64,000 nt of DNA from Onchocerca volvulus (Eukaryota > Nematoda > Chromadorea > Rhabditida > Onchocercidae): the NCBI GenBank assembly GCA_000499405.2, contig HG738137.1:2728001-2792000 (forward strand). The letters run 5' to 3'. This document shows, piece by piece, positions 11,520 to 24,374 of this stretch (position 1 is the first letter of the stretch; the number at the start of each line of letters is the position of its first letter). The position numbers and the translations under genes are program-made. Below the pieces are notes generated by a model. It did not search any database, had not been told where the DNA came from, and was given only the letters and a program-made list of their open reading frames with translations.

Positions 11520-14080
11520 TTCTCATCGGTGCTATGACTGAAGTGTGTGTGTCCTTATCGCAAAGCTCTGAAATTTAATAGAGAAACGAAAGGAATGTGT
11601 TGCGCTGCTGGAAATTAAACTGTCTCAACTTGAAAAACTACTAGAGCCATTAAAAATTTTGCTTGCGGATATATTGCCGAATCAAAGCGTTTCCTATCTA
11701 AAATCAGAAAATACAACTCGTGCTTCCAAATGACGTCATTCGGCGCAGAAATCTTAACAACACAATTCATGCCGACAAAGTGAATGGACAAATTTATTAT
11801 AAACTCGGCTCCCTGCTTCGTTGCCAGATAGTCAATATAAATTCCTACAAATCTATTTCATTGATGATAGCAATGATGAATTGAATGCACGCTGCGGAAT
11901 TCATATCGACATAGAAAGATCCATCGTTATCCGAATTGCAATAGCTTCTTCACGAAAAAAACAATTTAATGCATTTGTTCAAAACAGCAATTGACATGAT
12001 GCCATCTGGAACACACAAGATTGTTATTCATGATAACAAAACACCTGCTGGAGAAAGGTGCGAAGATTCAATGCTTCAACTATGAACGAAACGACACTTG
12101 TAATAGTTGAAGGTCAATTCCAATCTAGAGATATTGTTTCTCACCGGAGAAACAATCAATTGAAAAAAATTGCAGAAACTCATCGATGCTACGATGCTCT
12201 GCAAAATTTAATCATGTTTTGGGACAGTACCGATGGATATGACTTCAAGGTTAAGATGATAAATCCATTTAGTGGCGAAGAAACAAGTGAGAAATTCAGC
12301 GCAGTGAACTATTATTCATACCGATTAAGAATGGATTGAGAGAATGAAGATAATTGCATTTTGAAATGTCGTCAGTTGTTTCACCAATATATTGTAGATA
12401 TGTCTGCAGAAATCGAAACAGAATGTTTGATATTCATCCGTTTGAACCAGATCAAGCTTCGCTCTGAAAAATGCATTCATTTGCAAGATGCAGTTGTAAA
12501 TGACGATAATACAACTAATATTGGAAGACTAACGATTTTGCTATCTTCATATGCAGGCAGTCCACGTCATATGCTTGAGTACATTCAAGATGCAGTTGCA
12601 TATGTTCGTCACTACAGGCATCCAGATCTATTCATTACATCCACATGCAATCCAGCTTGAGACAATATACAAGATCTCTTTCTTCCTGGGCAATCGCCGA
12701 TGGATAGGCATGACATCACAGCACGTGTTTTCAGATAGAAGCTGAAATCGCTGATGGATTTCATGGTAAACCATGAAGTATTTGGTCTGTGCATTGCTGG
12801 ATGTATTCAGTAGATTGGCAAAGAGGATTGCCACGTGCACATATACTAATTTGGCTTTATGACAAAATCACTTCAAACGAAATCGACGATATAATATGCG
12901 CTGAAATACCCAATGCCGTCATCGATAAAAATTCATATGAAGTTATGACGAAAAATATGATACATGAACCTTGCGGTATACTGAATCCAAATTCACCATG
13001 CATGATAGACGGAAAATGCTCTAAACGAAATCCTCAACCATTAGTATTCAATACAATTGCAGGAAACGATAGATATCCTTTATACAGAAGAAGATCAGCA
13101 AAAGATAGTAATAAATTAGCAACCATACAAATGTGGAATGATGACATCGAAATAGATAACCGGTGAATTGTTCTATATTCGCCTTTGCCATTAAAAACAT
13201 ACAAAGTGCACATAATCATGGAATACTATAACTCCGTTAAATTGATCGAATATATTTGTAAGTACGTGAATAAAGGAGCGATATGGCAAATTTTTAGTGT
13301 GCAGCGTGAAAGAAGTTATAGGAATGCGGTATTACATATCGATGAAATCGCACATTATTAGGCTGGAAGATACATAAGCAGCAGATGAAGCTGTGTGGCG
13401 AATTTTTTCATTTCCCGTACATGGACGAAGTTCAGCTGTTGTTCACTTAGCAATATATCTAGAAAATGGACAACGCGTTTATTTCGCAGCTGCGAATGTG
13501 TAATTAGCCCTGAATCCATCAGCTATAACATTATTTCAAAATGACCCATTTACAAAAACGCTATTATATTCGGAAGTGCCTACATACTACGCATGGAATG
13601 CGAATGGAATATCATTTGAACGACACAAAGGAGGAGAATTAGTGCTAGGCAACTAGCATATTCAAACAAACTAGATAGGCAAATTGTACACCATACATCC
13701 TATTCAAAATGAATGCTTCTTCCTTCGCATGTTGTTAGTAAATATGTCTGGTCCATCCTCCTTCCAGCAATTAAAAATTGTCAACGGCGTTACACAGGCT
13801 ACTTTCCACAGTGTATGTCAAGCTTTGAATTTATTGGAAAGGAGAACAACCGATACTAGAATGCATGCATTAACGACGCATGCAACACGTCACATACAAA
13901 TCAAATTCATATAGTGTTTGCAATCATATTGATCGCCTGCTCTTCTTCTTTCCAAAAGAATTATGGAGAAATATAAATTGCATATGGCTGAAGATATTCT
14001 CCATGGATACAAAGCGAAAATTCAAATGTGAGCATGGATTTCACCGCAGAAATCTGCAGCGAAGCGTTGATAATGATTGA
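11520..14080 (+). pseudogene. Helitron Rep (HUH) domain remnant
   Basis: Pieces in order: KALKFNRETKGMCCAAG (about 11563), FLSKIRKYNSCFQMTSFGAE (about 11690), then frames at 12058-12339 (HRCYDALQNLIMFWDSTDGY), 12361-12660 (DMSAEIETECLIFIRLNQ, GSPRHMLEYIQDAVAYVRHY) and 12789-13166 (GLPRAHILIWLYDK). These match the N-terminal and Rep regions of Helitron proteins. Helitron Rep normally has H-A-H at the HUH site. Here the first His codon is CGT (Arg) at 12834-12836. Stops at 12337-12339, 12658-12660 and 13164-13166 interrupt the frame. Confidence 0.85.
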
Positions 14081-14265
14081 AGATTTGCTTACAAACTACA
14101 AAAAAGTTCTCAATCTATTGAGAGTGCCATCACCGAATCGATACGCTTCTGCTTCGTTCGATGTAGGATTGCGTCACAAAATTACAACATGACTGATCTT
14201 TTGCCATGCGTGCAATCAAATATTCTTAAGCTAATGTTTGAAAAAAATGCTTTTACGATTAAATA

Positions 14266-15460
14266 ATGCAAATTGTCAATAAGAGAGATGGAGAAATCTT
14301 CTTTTTAGATGCGCCAGGAGGAAATGGTAAAATGTTCCTAATTAGATTGATTCTGCCCGTAATTCGATCCAAAAATGACATAGCCTTAGCTCTTGGATTG
14401 TCCGGAATAGCTGCAACATTGCTTTCAGGTGAAAGAACTGCTCGTCTGGTTTGAAATTGCCATTGAGCATGTAATTCATTGAAATTCTCATATGCAACAT
14501 TTCCAAAACATCGCGCATGAGAAAACTATTGCAAAATGCAAACTTATTGTTTGGGATGAATGTATGTATGCTGGCGCACAGAAAATCGGCCGAGGCCCTT
14601 GATCAATAATTGCAAGATTTGCATGGAAATATTAGACATTTGTTAACGCATTAATATTGCTTGCAAGAAATTTCAGGCAAATATTACCTGTAATCTCTCA
14701 ATCGACAGCAACGGACGAAATCAATGCTTGTCTGAAATATTTTACTTTGTAACGACACGTAAAAATGTTAAAATTGAATACAATAGGTGTGTTCAAATGC
14801 AAAATGATCGATTAACTGGCTGAAAATTGAGGACGGAAAGTTCCGGTTGATCTGGCCTCAGGATGAATTTCATTGTCCCATAACTTCTACAGTTTATTAA
14901 CATCAAAAGAAGAGTTGGTTGAAAAGTTATTTTCCCATATTTAAACCAATTATAAGAATCACGACTGGCTGAGTGAACGAACTATCCTTGCGAACAGGAA
15001 CAAAGACGTTCGACGAACTTAACTGTATTAGTCTAACATTCAAAGCGAGGCAGTCACATACAAGTCCCTCGATACTGTTGTAAAAGCAGATGAAAAGTTA
15101 GTTATCCAAAGAATTTTTGAATTCAATCGTTCTATCAGAATCGGCATGCCAATTATCATGTTGCGAAATATCAACTAGTCAAAATTTTACAATGGCACGC
15201 GGTTCGCAGTAAAAAAATTAATAAGCAGCGTCGTAGAATGTCCTCATTCCTCGCATTCGTATAATTCCAACGGATGTGCCGTTTCAGCTTAAGAGATTGC
15301 AGTTCTCAACTCGATTGGCATTTATATTCACCATCAACAAAGCTCATGGTCAATCTTTGGAATTATGCGGTTTAGATCAATGGGTAAAATTTATGACAAA
15401 GAGATAACTCAAGACACGATCTAATGTTGAAAGTCAGAGAGGTAATCCGTAAATTGCTTG
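14266..15460 (+). pseudogene. Helitron Pif1-like helicase remnant
   Basis: The frame at 14266-14454 reads FFLDAPGGNGKMFLIRLIL, a Walker A loop in which the usual GGTGKT has become GGNGKM, followed by ALALGLSGIAATLLSGERTA. Shifted fragments follow: NYKNHDWLSERT (near 14950), EADEK.VIQR pieces (near 15090), and RLAFIFTINKAHGQSLELCG (about 15315-15372). Changes of frame and stops show it is dead. It is collinear with the locus 1 helicase remnant on the minus strand. Confidence 0.85.
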
Positions 15461-15599
15461 AATGAAAAATCTGATTATACACTACCATAACCTCGACATT
15501 TGTGCTATGCAACTACGTTCCTCACAGATCAAAAAATAAACAAATTACATCCCTCACAAAGCAAAAAACAAACAAAAGTGTTAATTACTCTTCTTATTT

Positions 15600-15983
15600 A
15601 TTTAAAAACATGCCCTTATTCGAATACAATGCAACAGCATTAAAATTTCAAATCAATCGATGGAGAATTTGAAATGCTGGAAGAAGTGGCCACAGAAAGG
15701 AGTGATGAATTAATTCTGTTCGTTCATGAAGGCTCGGTATAGGGCTGAATCAAAAAAGTCAATCCGCTCATGAGGGCGTTGTGCAGGGTGTGGTCAAAAA
15801 ATCCAGTCCCTCGCTTACTTTTAGTTATCACGGACGTTACATGTGAAAAAAAGTAAGTATATCTATATAAAAATGATGACTTATTCGAATACAAAGTTGC
15901 ATCAAAATTTGAAAACAATCGGTGGAGAACTTCCAGAGATTTATCATTAGTAACAGGGAACATTTACATTTAATTTATATAGA
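15600..15983 (-). repeat. Subterminal repeat units of the Helitron
   Basis: Two units related to the 5640-6430 array, with cores near 15645 (AAATTTCAAATCAATCGATG) and 15900 (AAAATTTGAAAACAATCGG). They end at the inverted TCTATATAAATT terminus at 15983. Confidence 0.6.
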
Positions 15984-16725
15984 AACACTCTTTTTCCCTT
16001 TCTTCTTCATTTTTTCTTTCCTTCTCTTTTTTTTCAAGTAAATTCTGATTTTGAATTATTGCATTCATGTTGGCATAGATACTTGTCACACTGGCTCCAT
16101 TTTATGGTCTTATGAAATTATGATTAACGCTATCATAAATATTAAAATCAATTGAAATTAGGAAGACATTATTTTATAGAGTGATATAACAATCGGAGAT
16201 GATGAGAAATTCAATTAATAAAGTCTGGATTTATTTTATCATTATTATACACTGCAATAATTTCAATAGTAATGTTTTTTTTTTTCTCTCTCTCTCTAAA
16301 AGACTTATGCACAATAAATATTAGTTGATTAATTTGTTTTGAAGGAAAATATCAAGTTTTATCAAAATCTTGTCTTACAATATATTAAAATATTACAAGT
16401 AAAGAAAAAAAAAAAACATAAATAGATTATATTTTTAATTTAAATTTATTTAATCCATTCTCCTGATGCTGTCATTAGTGTTCGTGAAATTATTATATTT
16501 TATTCTCGAATAATATTATTAATGCCTGTAAAATTGTTATATCTTATTATTATGATATTATCATTAGTGTATGAACTATATACGACAATTGTTTTGAACG
16601 TATTTCTATCTTTTTTCTTCTTTAATTAAAATTTGCAATGTTAATTTAAAAAGCGACGTTTGCAATTCATATTTACTTTTTTTTTGTTGCTATAGTGAGT
16701 ATATTCATTGATTATGATCTTTTGT
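15984..16725. other. Upstream region of the CaaX repeat-protein gene
   Basis: AT-rich sequence with no coding signal. It should hold the promoter and outron of the gene starting at 16735, but I see no clear TATA/Inr pair. Confidence 0.4.
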
Positions 16726-16734
16726 AGAGGATTC
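16726..16734 (+). promoter_or_regulatory. Probable spliced-leader acceptor
   Basis: TTTTGTAG ends at 16727, 7 nt before the ATG at 16735. A polypyrimidine-AG this close to the start codon fits a trans-splice acceptor. It could instead be an internal acceptor, because the 7 nt before the ATG are open in frame. Confidence 0.5.
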
Positions 16735-19700
16735 ATGCCTAAGAAACAAAAATCGAAGATTCCGGAAAGCTCAGGTGAGCGATATTTCTTTTTTATTATA
16801 ATCAGGAATTATGTAGGACTATTTGCTATATATTTTATATTGATTTTTTACCTAGAAAGAAGGACAAATTTAAAAAAAAAAATGGAGGGAAATGAATTTT
16901 AAAAAATGACCATTTCCTTCCATTTTCTATGGCCATCGAACTTGAGGTGAAAGTGCGCATAGCCCGATATGGTCCGTGACTCGTCGACAGCGTACCGAGC
17001 TCTCACCGCGGCGAGACGATGAAATCGGATCAACGCAGTCGTTTAGTTCACGGACAGTAACTACTACCGAACGTGTACAAATGATCCCATTGCCAGTCAA
17101 TCTTGACGTACCTGTGGATGTCCTAACGCCAACAGGTTGCCAATACTTGCTAAATACTTTTCAATAACCTTTTAAAAAGTACAAAAATTAAGTTAGTGAT
17201 AACATTTAGACCATTCTAAAAGTACCATAGCAATTCTAATCTTTCAGCGAAATATGTTGTGACAGAAATAATAATATTGCATTTCTTTTGTTAATGTAAG
17301 TAAATATAGCGATATGTAAATTTTTTCACTGAAATATCTATTTAACAAATATTTTGGTAATGAAATATATTGAGTGCGTTTTGAATATTTTGAATATTTA
17401 GGGATGCATTATTTGTATATTATTAATGATTGCGAAAAAATATAGTTGGGATAAGAAACACTGGATATTGGAAATGTTTCATGCTAATTTAAATATCACC
17501 TCTATGTTTTCCAGGAAGAAGTGAAAGGTTTTTGGCAACAACAAAAATAACAAATGAATCTCATAGCTTACCAGTAATAGGCGGTATAACCATTAGTGGA
17601 GCCCCACTTTATACGGGTTTATATATTGTGCCGAAAACGACGAAAACGAAAAATGTAAGAACGATGATGACAACGACAACGACAACAACATATAGTGTCA
17701 TTGAAATAAATGACAGTGAGGAGGAGCTGAAAGTAGAAACGGAAGAGAAAACAGTACCAGAAAGTACACGGATAACATTGGATTTTCCGATGGACTACGA
17801 AGTTGTAGATTTCGAAGATTTACTCGCAGCGTCACCTGCAGAAGAAAAAGAGCACCTTTATGTTGTGGTAGGGAAAAAGGATTCACCAACTCGAACAACT
17901 GATGCCGCAGACTACGTAGTGAAGATGATCGATATCGATCTATCATCTAGTGAAAGCAAAGATTCACCAAGCATAGAAAGAATATCGGATGCAGAAATAG
18001 AAGGACTGATGACTGAAGTCGAAGAAGGTTACAGTGACCGGCATGACTATGATGCATATGAAGGAACTATTGCATCCACGAGCCGAAGTAGTGAAATAGA
18101 TCAAGAACCAATCCACCGGTACGTGACCGTATATCACAATGGAGTATCATCAGAAAAACCAGCTCCTGAGGAGGAAAGAATAAGCAAAGAAATTTCAACC
18201 GTAGTTGCGAAGCTTTCAGGAGCATATAAAAGAGCATCTATTGAAGGAGAGCATACAATATATACAGATGCAAGAACAGGACAAACTCTTCAGGAAGAGA
18301 CACAAAGTGAATATAGGCAAATAGGAGAATCCCCTCGAAGATTGAAATCAACTTATACAGTTCGATTTTCCGATCCTTTTCGCATAGAAGCGGATGATTA
18401 TTCATGGACCCGGGAAGAAAATCAACCAGAAATAATGTTCCAGAAAGAAAAAAAAGATCAAATAGATACACTTGATGAGTGGCAAAAAGAAAAAGAACAA
18501 CAAACACAAAGAAAGGAAAAAGAAACGGAAATAACCGAAGAGAAAAGACAAAAAGAACCAGTTATTACAGCCAAGATAATCACCGGACTTTTCAAAAAGG
18601 AAGAGGCGTATCCAGATTACCCTGTAACGGAAGCTTATGAAGGACCAGTGGATTCAACTTATCGCACACCTGATGTAGAAAGTGAACCGATCGAACAACT
18701 AGTTACTGTTTATCACAGTGGTCGTTCAGATGAATTTGTACCGACTGAAGAGAAAAAACAACCCTCCATCGATGTGGGCGAAGTATTCACAGATGCTGCA
18801 CAAGCACTTGGAGCAAAAATCACCGGTCTTTTCAAAAGAGGTCCGGCTCATTTGGATTATCCAACATCTGGCCCATATGATGGACCGTTGGCTTCGACAA
18901 GTCTGGCATTAGATGTTGAAGGAGAACCACTGCAACAACATGTTAACGTTTATCACAGTGGACGTTCCGACGAACAACTAATACCCACCGAGATTCGAGA
19001 AGTAAAACCACTAGAAGAAAAGCCAGTTATTACAGCCAAGATAATCACCGGACTTTTCAAAAAGGAAGAGGCGTATCCAGATTACCCTGTAACGGAAGCT
19101 TATGAAGGAGAACCACTGCAACAACATGTTAACGTTTATCACAGTGGACGTTCTGACGAACCGATGATAAAGATTGTAGAAATACCTACCGAAATACCGG
19201 TTGAAGAAGTAGTGGAAGAAAAACCGATTATTTCTACCAGGATAATCACCGGACTTTTCAAAAAGGAAGAGCCGTATCCAGATTACCCTGTAACGGAAGC
19301 TTATGAAGGACCAGTGGATTCAACTTATCGCACACCTGATGTAGAAAGTGAACCGATCGAACAACTAGTTACTGTTTATCACAGTGGTCGTTCAGATGAA
19401 TTTGTACCGACTGAAGAGAAAAAACCCTCCATCGATGTGGGCGAAATATTCACAGATGCTGCACAAGCCCTTGGAGCAATCAAAAGAGGTCCGGCTTATT
19501 TGGATTATCCAACATCTGGTCCATATGATGGACCGTTGGCTACAATATATCTGGCATTAGATATTGAAGAAGAACCACTGGAACAGCATGTTAACGTTTA
19601 TCACAGTGGTCGTTCGGATGTACTTGTACCGATTGAAGAAGGCGAAAGAATTACTGATGAAAATATCAATGGCTTTTCTCGGCCCATTGATGCAAAGTTA

Positions 19701-22356
19701 TCAGTTTTATTAAGAGGAAAGACAATCCCTTCTGATTATCCGATCTCAGAAAAGTGTGTCGGGCCTTTATCTCTTCTATTGTTCTCTCGTGATGTTGAAG
19801 GCCTTCCTTTGCAAGAGTGCGTCAATATTTATAATTCTGGCCGGTCGGATTTGCAGCCCGAAGAGTTGCCTTTTCAGTTTTCCACTCGGCATGATGAAAT
19901 ATCTGATCGTAACGCTGAATCTCAACTTTATTCATCATCCAGAGGTGTTGATTTGCATGACCGAACGTTTTCATATAATGAGGTAAAACCGTCGGTTTCT
20001 CCTTTGACATCTACTTATGCCGGTAGTGAATATCGGATATATCGTCCCCTGGAACCGCTCATCGTACCTTCAAGAGCGGAACAGAAAACAACTGACTATG
20101 ATATATCCATCAGTAGTAGAATTGCAAGTGGGCGATCACTACCGATCGGTATTGCACATCCTGTGCCCAAAGTTTCAGAAATTTCCGGATGCAGACGCTA
20201 TGACGAAATTTCAGAATTCAGAGGTTCAAAAATAATACCAACACATCGTGACTTCGATTATCATCGCAAGACTCGTGAAGTAGACTACTGGATTGGACGA
20301 CGTTCAGAGCGTCAGTCAAAGCCATGTCGTGATCTTACTGCTGATATCGGCATCGATTTAGCATCGGATGCTGATTGGGAGAGAAATAATGCATTCGAGA
20401 CACATCCATTAGAATCAGTTGATAAAAGACAAAGCGGTCATGATTTTTCAGCATATCCGAGTAAAACAGAAGCGCAAAAGGTCCATTCAACAAGCAATTT
20501 ACACTGGACAACGGTTAGTGAGACAACATCTGTCTCGTACAAAAAACGCATCTCTATTGAACGTCGTCGACCACATCCAACTTCACCTTCCCATCTTGCA
20601 ACCTATCGACGTCAATATCGACCTCCACCACCACCAGCCGAAGTTTCAGCCTATGCTCGTTATGACAGGGCTGTTTTTGAAAGTAGTACATTACCTCGAT
20701 CATATGCTGGAGTTGCCATCGAGGGTGATTTACGCACACAGCGCGTTCGATATGAAGCATCATCTCTACCTTCTACCTATTATTCCGGCACTGAAACAAG
20801 AGTTAGTTTTGAAAATTGATTTGATATAAAACTTTATCATTTAATTCGAACGCATCACTTTTCATATAAAAATTCACTTAACGTTCCGAAGAATTAAGAA
20901 TTCATATGCACGAATGTTTTCTGGATCTAATTGAGAAATGTTTCAATTATAACTCAACAAATCAATAATCCAAATCTGACTCTTATTACTGCTACTACAG
21001 ATACAACGTAATCCGGTTCGTTATGATCTGCCACGTCCTTCGTCACCGCCACGTTATGAGTACTGGACAGGAGAACGTAATAACTGGACTGTGGAGGGTT
21101 CGCCAAGACAATCCTGTATTGTAGACCAAAATGGTCATTCAGTATTTGATGACCGGTATATGAGACGTAGGTTTTTATTGGTTGAATTTTGTCTACTTGA
21201 ATGAATTGAATGGAATGATTTATTATCATTCAATTATTCTTTAGATATTTTCGCTAGCGTTGTTCACCATTTGGTTTTATTATTAGTAATGTAAATATTT
21301 GATAAATTGTTCATTATTAGTTTTAAATTTCATAGTTAACGAATTTCTGTGATGGCATAAATTCGATCAGAATTTTTTTGCTTAAAATGTTTGCTCATTT
21401 TCAGAAAGCAAACAAGAAGCTTTGCGTTATCAGAAATCTAACCTTGAAGAAATACCAATTATTTCATTGATAAAAGATTTGCCAATGATAGAAGATGGAG
21501 CTGACGAGTGTTCATGCGCAACCGTATCGCCAGCAACAAGAATAAAAACACAAGGTTTGAATTTATTGTCCTTTTTTTTTTTTTTTTCAAATTTCGTACC
21601 AAATATATGAATTTAAAATATTCGAAAAAAAAAAGATTGTAGTTTTAACCATCCGAGATATTTTTATTTAGAGGAAAAATTTGGGGTGATTGATTATGTT
21701 AAAACATGTGAACTTATTGTTTCTTGCATTAAGATATTGTAATTATTTTTTCAAAATTTTGATATGGCTTTTTCATTTCTCGAAATTTCAATACAGTTAC
21801 ATATCTAAACAGAATTTTTTTTATGACGCATTTGGTTAAGTTTTTGATTCTTATTAGTTTTAATTACAATTGCGAAATATTTTTAATATGGCAGTCATAA
21901 TACATATTTGTAGCGCAAATATATTTTCCGAATCGGATTTTTTTTAACTTTTGTCTATTTTTTCGTGTAAACATGTAAAAATTTTTGAAATTAATGTGTT
22001 AGTAATTTATAACTTTTACAATATTAGTAATTGCAATAAAATATTTACATCATGAAGTATCACCAATAAGTAATTCGTTAATAAAATGGCGAAATTTGCA
22101 GTATATATTAAATGTTTAAGCAAATTTCGTCGCATTCTTCTTCATGATATTTTTTTCTTAATTCCTGTTTAATTATTTGATTATCTCATTTGTTTATATG
22201 CATTAATACTGTTTAAATTTATGCTTTTTCACTTATTATCCAAAAAAAAAGTAGTAACTTGTAGATTTATCACCTGGTGAGCATTCACGTCCATGCCGTT
22301 CAGCACCATTGCGTCGTGCTAGACAACGTATTCGTAATCTATGTACGATGTTATAA
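16735..22356 (+). CDS. Large acidic repeat protein with C-terminal CaaX box, unidentified
   Basis: Six exons keep phase: 16735-16774, 16947-17135, 17515-20801, 21001-21166, 21405-21554, 22265-22356. They give 1307 residues. The N-terminus is MPKKQKSKIPESS. Residues about 250-860 hold seven copies of a unit built on PDYP..(E/P)Y(E/D)GP....DVE.EPL...V.VYHSGRSDE, with ITGLFKKE linkers; the first and last copies are degenerate. The rest is rich in charged residues, Ser, Arg and Tyr, with a Pro stretch near 1030-1040, and I see no enzyme motif, signal peptide or membrane segment. The C-terminus is basic (LRRARQRIRN) followed by CTML. A terminal C-a-a-L is the signal for geranylgeranylation, so the protein may be tethered to a membrane, perhaps as a scaffold. 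The domain organisation is seen; the lipid anchor and scaffold role are inference. I do not recognise the family. Exon 3 is unusually long (3287 nt). The start is chosen because an acceptor lies 7 nt upstream. Confidence 0.85.
18560..19860 (+). repeat. Intragenic VYHSGRSDE repeats, partly identical at DNA level
   Basis: The stretch from about 18558 (AAAGAACCAGTTATTACAGC) to 18730 recurs almost unchanged at 19240-19410, and its first part again at 19021-19108. The unit at about 19021-19165 jumps from TEAYEG directly to EPLQQHVNVYHSGRSDE, lacking the middle segment (PVDSTYRTPDVES), as a crossover between unequal units would produce. Older copies at 18040-18150 and 19690-19850 are strongly diverged. 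Confidence 0.85.
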
Positions 22357-24374
22357 TGTAACATCTGCTATAGTATGGTATTCCGGAAACCGTATACTTA
22401 ACCAAATAGAAATATCATGGATCCACTCTCACTCAAATTATTCGAATCATTTTCATGTAAAACTAGTAACTTCGACTTGCGATATCGAATGTTGCTGTGA
22501 ATTGTGTGCCGTTTTCAGCGTGTTTGAAAAATATTTGCTGTAACAGGCGGGTTTGAGCGTCCGTAGAAAGTTTTCATTTATTTTAAAATTCAATTTTTTG
22601 ATGTTTTCGAAATGAAATGGAAGCAATTACTTTTATATCTATAATTAATTGATAATATAATAAATTTCTTTCAAATAGTTGAAATTTCCAGAAAATTGAC
22701 AATTTTAAGAAATTTATTAGTGAAAGAATCCAGAATTATCTAAAAGTATTTTTAGAAATGCTTAGAATTATATAGGTTACATTTCGAGAATATCAAAATA
22801 TCGAATATAATTTTCTGGCGGACACCAAAACTTTTTAGCCGTTGCGCATTACTATTATTATGAATGAATTATACGATAATTTTGTTTATAAGACATTCAC
22901 TGGTACAAATACTTGATATATTATGTAAAAGCAGTTTGTTTGAATTTGTATACTGCAATTACTATTGTAATCATTTCGTAGCATTGCTGTTATCAGTTGA
23001 ATAATATGAGTTGTATGATGATAATAGTTTGTTTTTGTTGTTGTTGCATTGCTTTTATATATGCAATTTGGTAAAATTCTTTTGATATTAATGTAATTGC
23101 TTAATAATGCTTTTATACAAAAAAAAAAAAAGAACGAAATGATAATTTTTGATTGTAACTAATCGCTTACAATCCAATCTCGCCGATTTTTTTGGGTTAT
23201 TAATTATAGTCATTTTTTATTATTTCTGATCATAAAATGACTTTTGCAGGTATCGCTATTTTTGACGTAATATTTATCAAATATCACCGTAGCTGATTTA
23301 TTTATTCTCTTTTTTTACTATTTAAATAGCTCTGAAAATTATGTTATACTTGACAATAATTTTTTTAAAACAAAAAAATTTCGTTTCTTCTAAGCAAATT
23401 ACGGAAATGTTTCTTTATGAATGCTTTTTTATAACGTATTATTTTATCATTTATGGTGATATTAGATAAACGAAAAAAGCGAAAAGTACTATGAAACATA
23501 GTTTATGGATGGATAACTTCCTGGATTATATTAGCAAATTGCCATAAAGAATACAGCAGGTTACCATAAAAGATGTAGAAATTTTCTATTCTTTTCATTC
23601 CTTTGTTTTAAAATATATAATTATTTAAGAATTCCGGTACATGTTACGTGTCTTTCTTCTCCTATTTGAACAATTAATTATTAATAATGAATAATGTTCG
23701 CTTTCTCATTATTATTAATATTGAATATTAATGTAGTTCCATCACATCTTTTATTTTCATACAAATATTTTGACTCTTTTCAATTGTTCATTTCTTCTCT
23801 TTGCTCATTTTGCAAATTATTATATGTCACAGTCCTACATATTATTTTTGCTTGTATATTTATAAAATGTAGAAATTTCGTATTGATTTTCACATACTAT
23901 TTTCACTCTTATGCGCACGTTTCTCCATTACAGTGGTCACAAAAAGAAAAATTTCGAAGCAACGGCAATCAATGCTTACTCAAATCATTAAACCACAAGA
24001 AAGCGTTAATCGAAAATTAATGCGGAGATTGTGCTACATTATGAAGAATACAAAATAATGTGAAATATTTCCCCTCACCACTACAATACATGATGTTATT
24101 ATCGCCATACTTAATTACATTCTTGATTCATCAACTTCTTAAAACTATACACTACGTTTCTGTTAATTTTTTCAATCACAAATAGCAATCTTGTGTTTGA
24201 TAATTGTTATTCCGGATAGATGGGATGGAATTACTCAAAACCTATCTCCTTTTTAGTAACAACCATTTTAAATGAATGAGTAAACGAAAACTGCATGATA
24301 AATTGTAGAGATCTTTATACAACATACCACAAGGTAACAATTCAAAAACACACAAAGTTAATATAATTTCTGTA
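22357..24374. other. Convergent intergenic region and 3' UTRs
   Basis: It lies between the stop of the CaaX repeat-protein gene (+) and the stop of NHP2 (-). The first 200 bp are less AT-rich and probably 3' UTR; an AATAAA-like site is near 22662. The 88-codon frame at 22277-22543 overlaps the last exon out of frame and is not supported. Nothing else is recognised. Confidence 0.5.

Larger units (their letters stand above)
10746..15983. mobile_element. Helitron, near full-length but broken (locus 2)
   Basis: The left border (10746-10815) shows CTAG, a GC-rich stem region (TCCGCGTTTCGCGTG), then AGCTAGTCTATATAAATAAA. The right border on the minus strand is TCTATATAAATTAAATG ending at 15983. 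By its ends the element is oriented minus (5' TC at 15983, 3' CTAG at 10746). The coding remnants, however, run on the plus strand (about 11500-15450). 10796-11260 matches 4480-4870 and, inverted, 61620-62104. The coding part may have been inverted, or a second element may be nested here. Confidence 0.75.

Noticed and set aside
13034..13219. Minus-strand 61-codon frame in locus 2
   Set aside because: Antisense to the Rep remnant.
17532..20819. Single-exon gene model starting at 17532 and ending at 20819
   Set aside because: The codon at 17532 is TTG, and the frame extends upstream through exons 1-2. A GTTAGT donor at 20802 with three further in-phase exons gives a better end.
20419..20829. 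136-codon plus frame overlapping exon 3 of the CaaX repeat protein
   Set aside because: Out-of-phase shadow. The main frame continues through 20801 and joins exon 4 in phase.
22277..22543. 88-codon plus frame
   Set aside because: Overlaps the last exon of the CaaX repeat protein in another phase; the splice-consistent frame ends at 22356.
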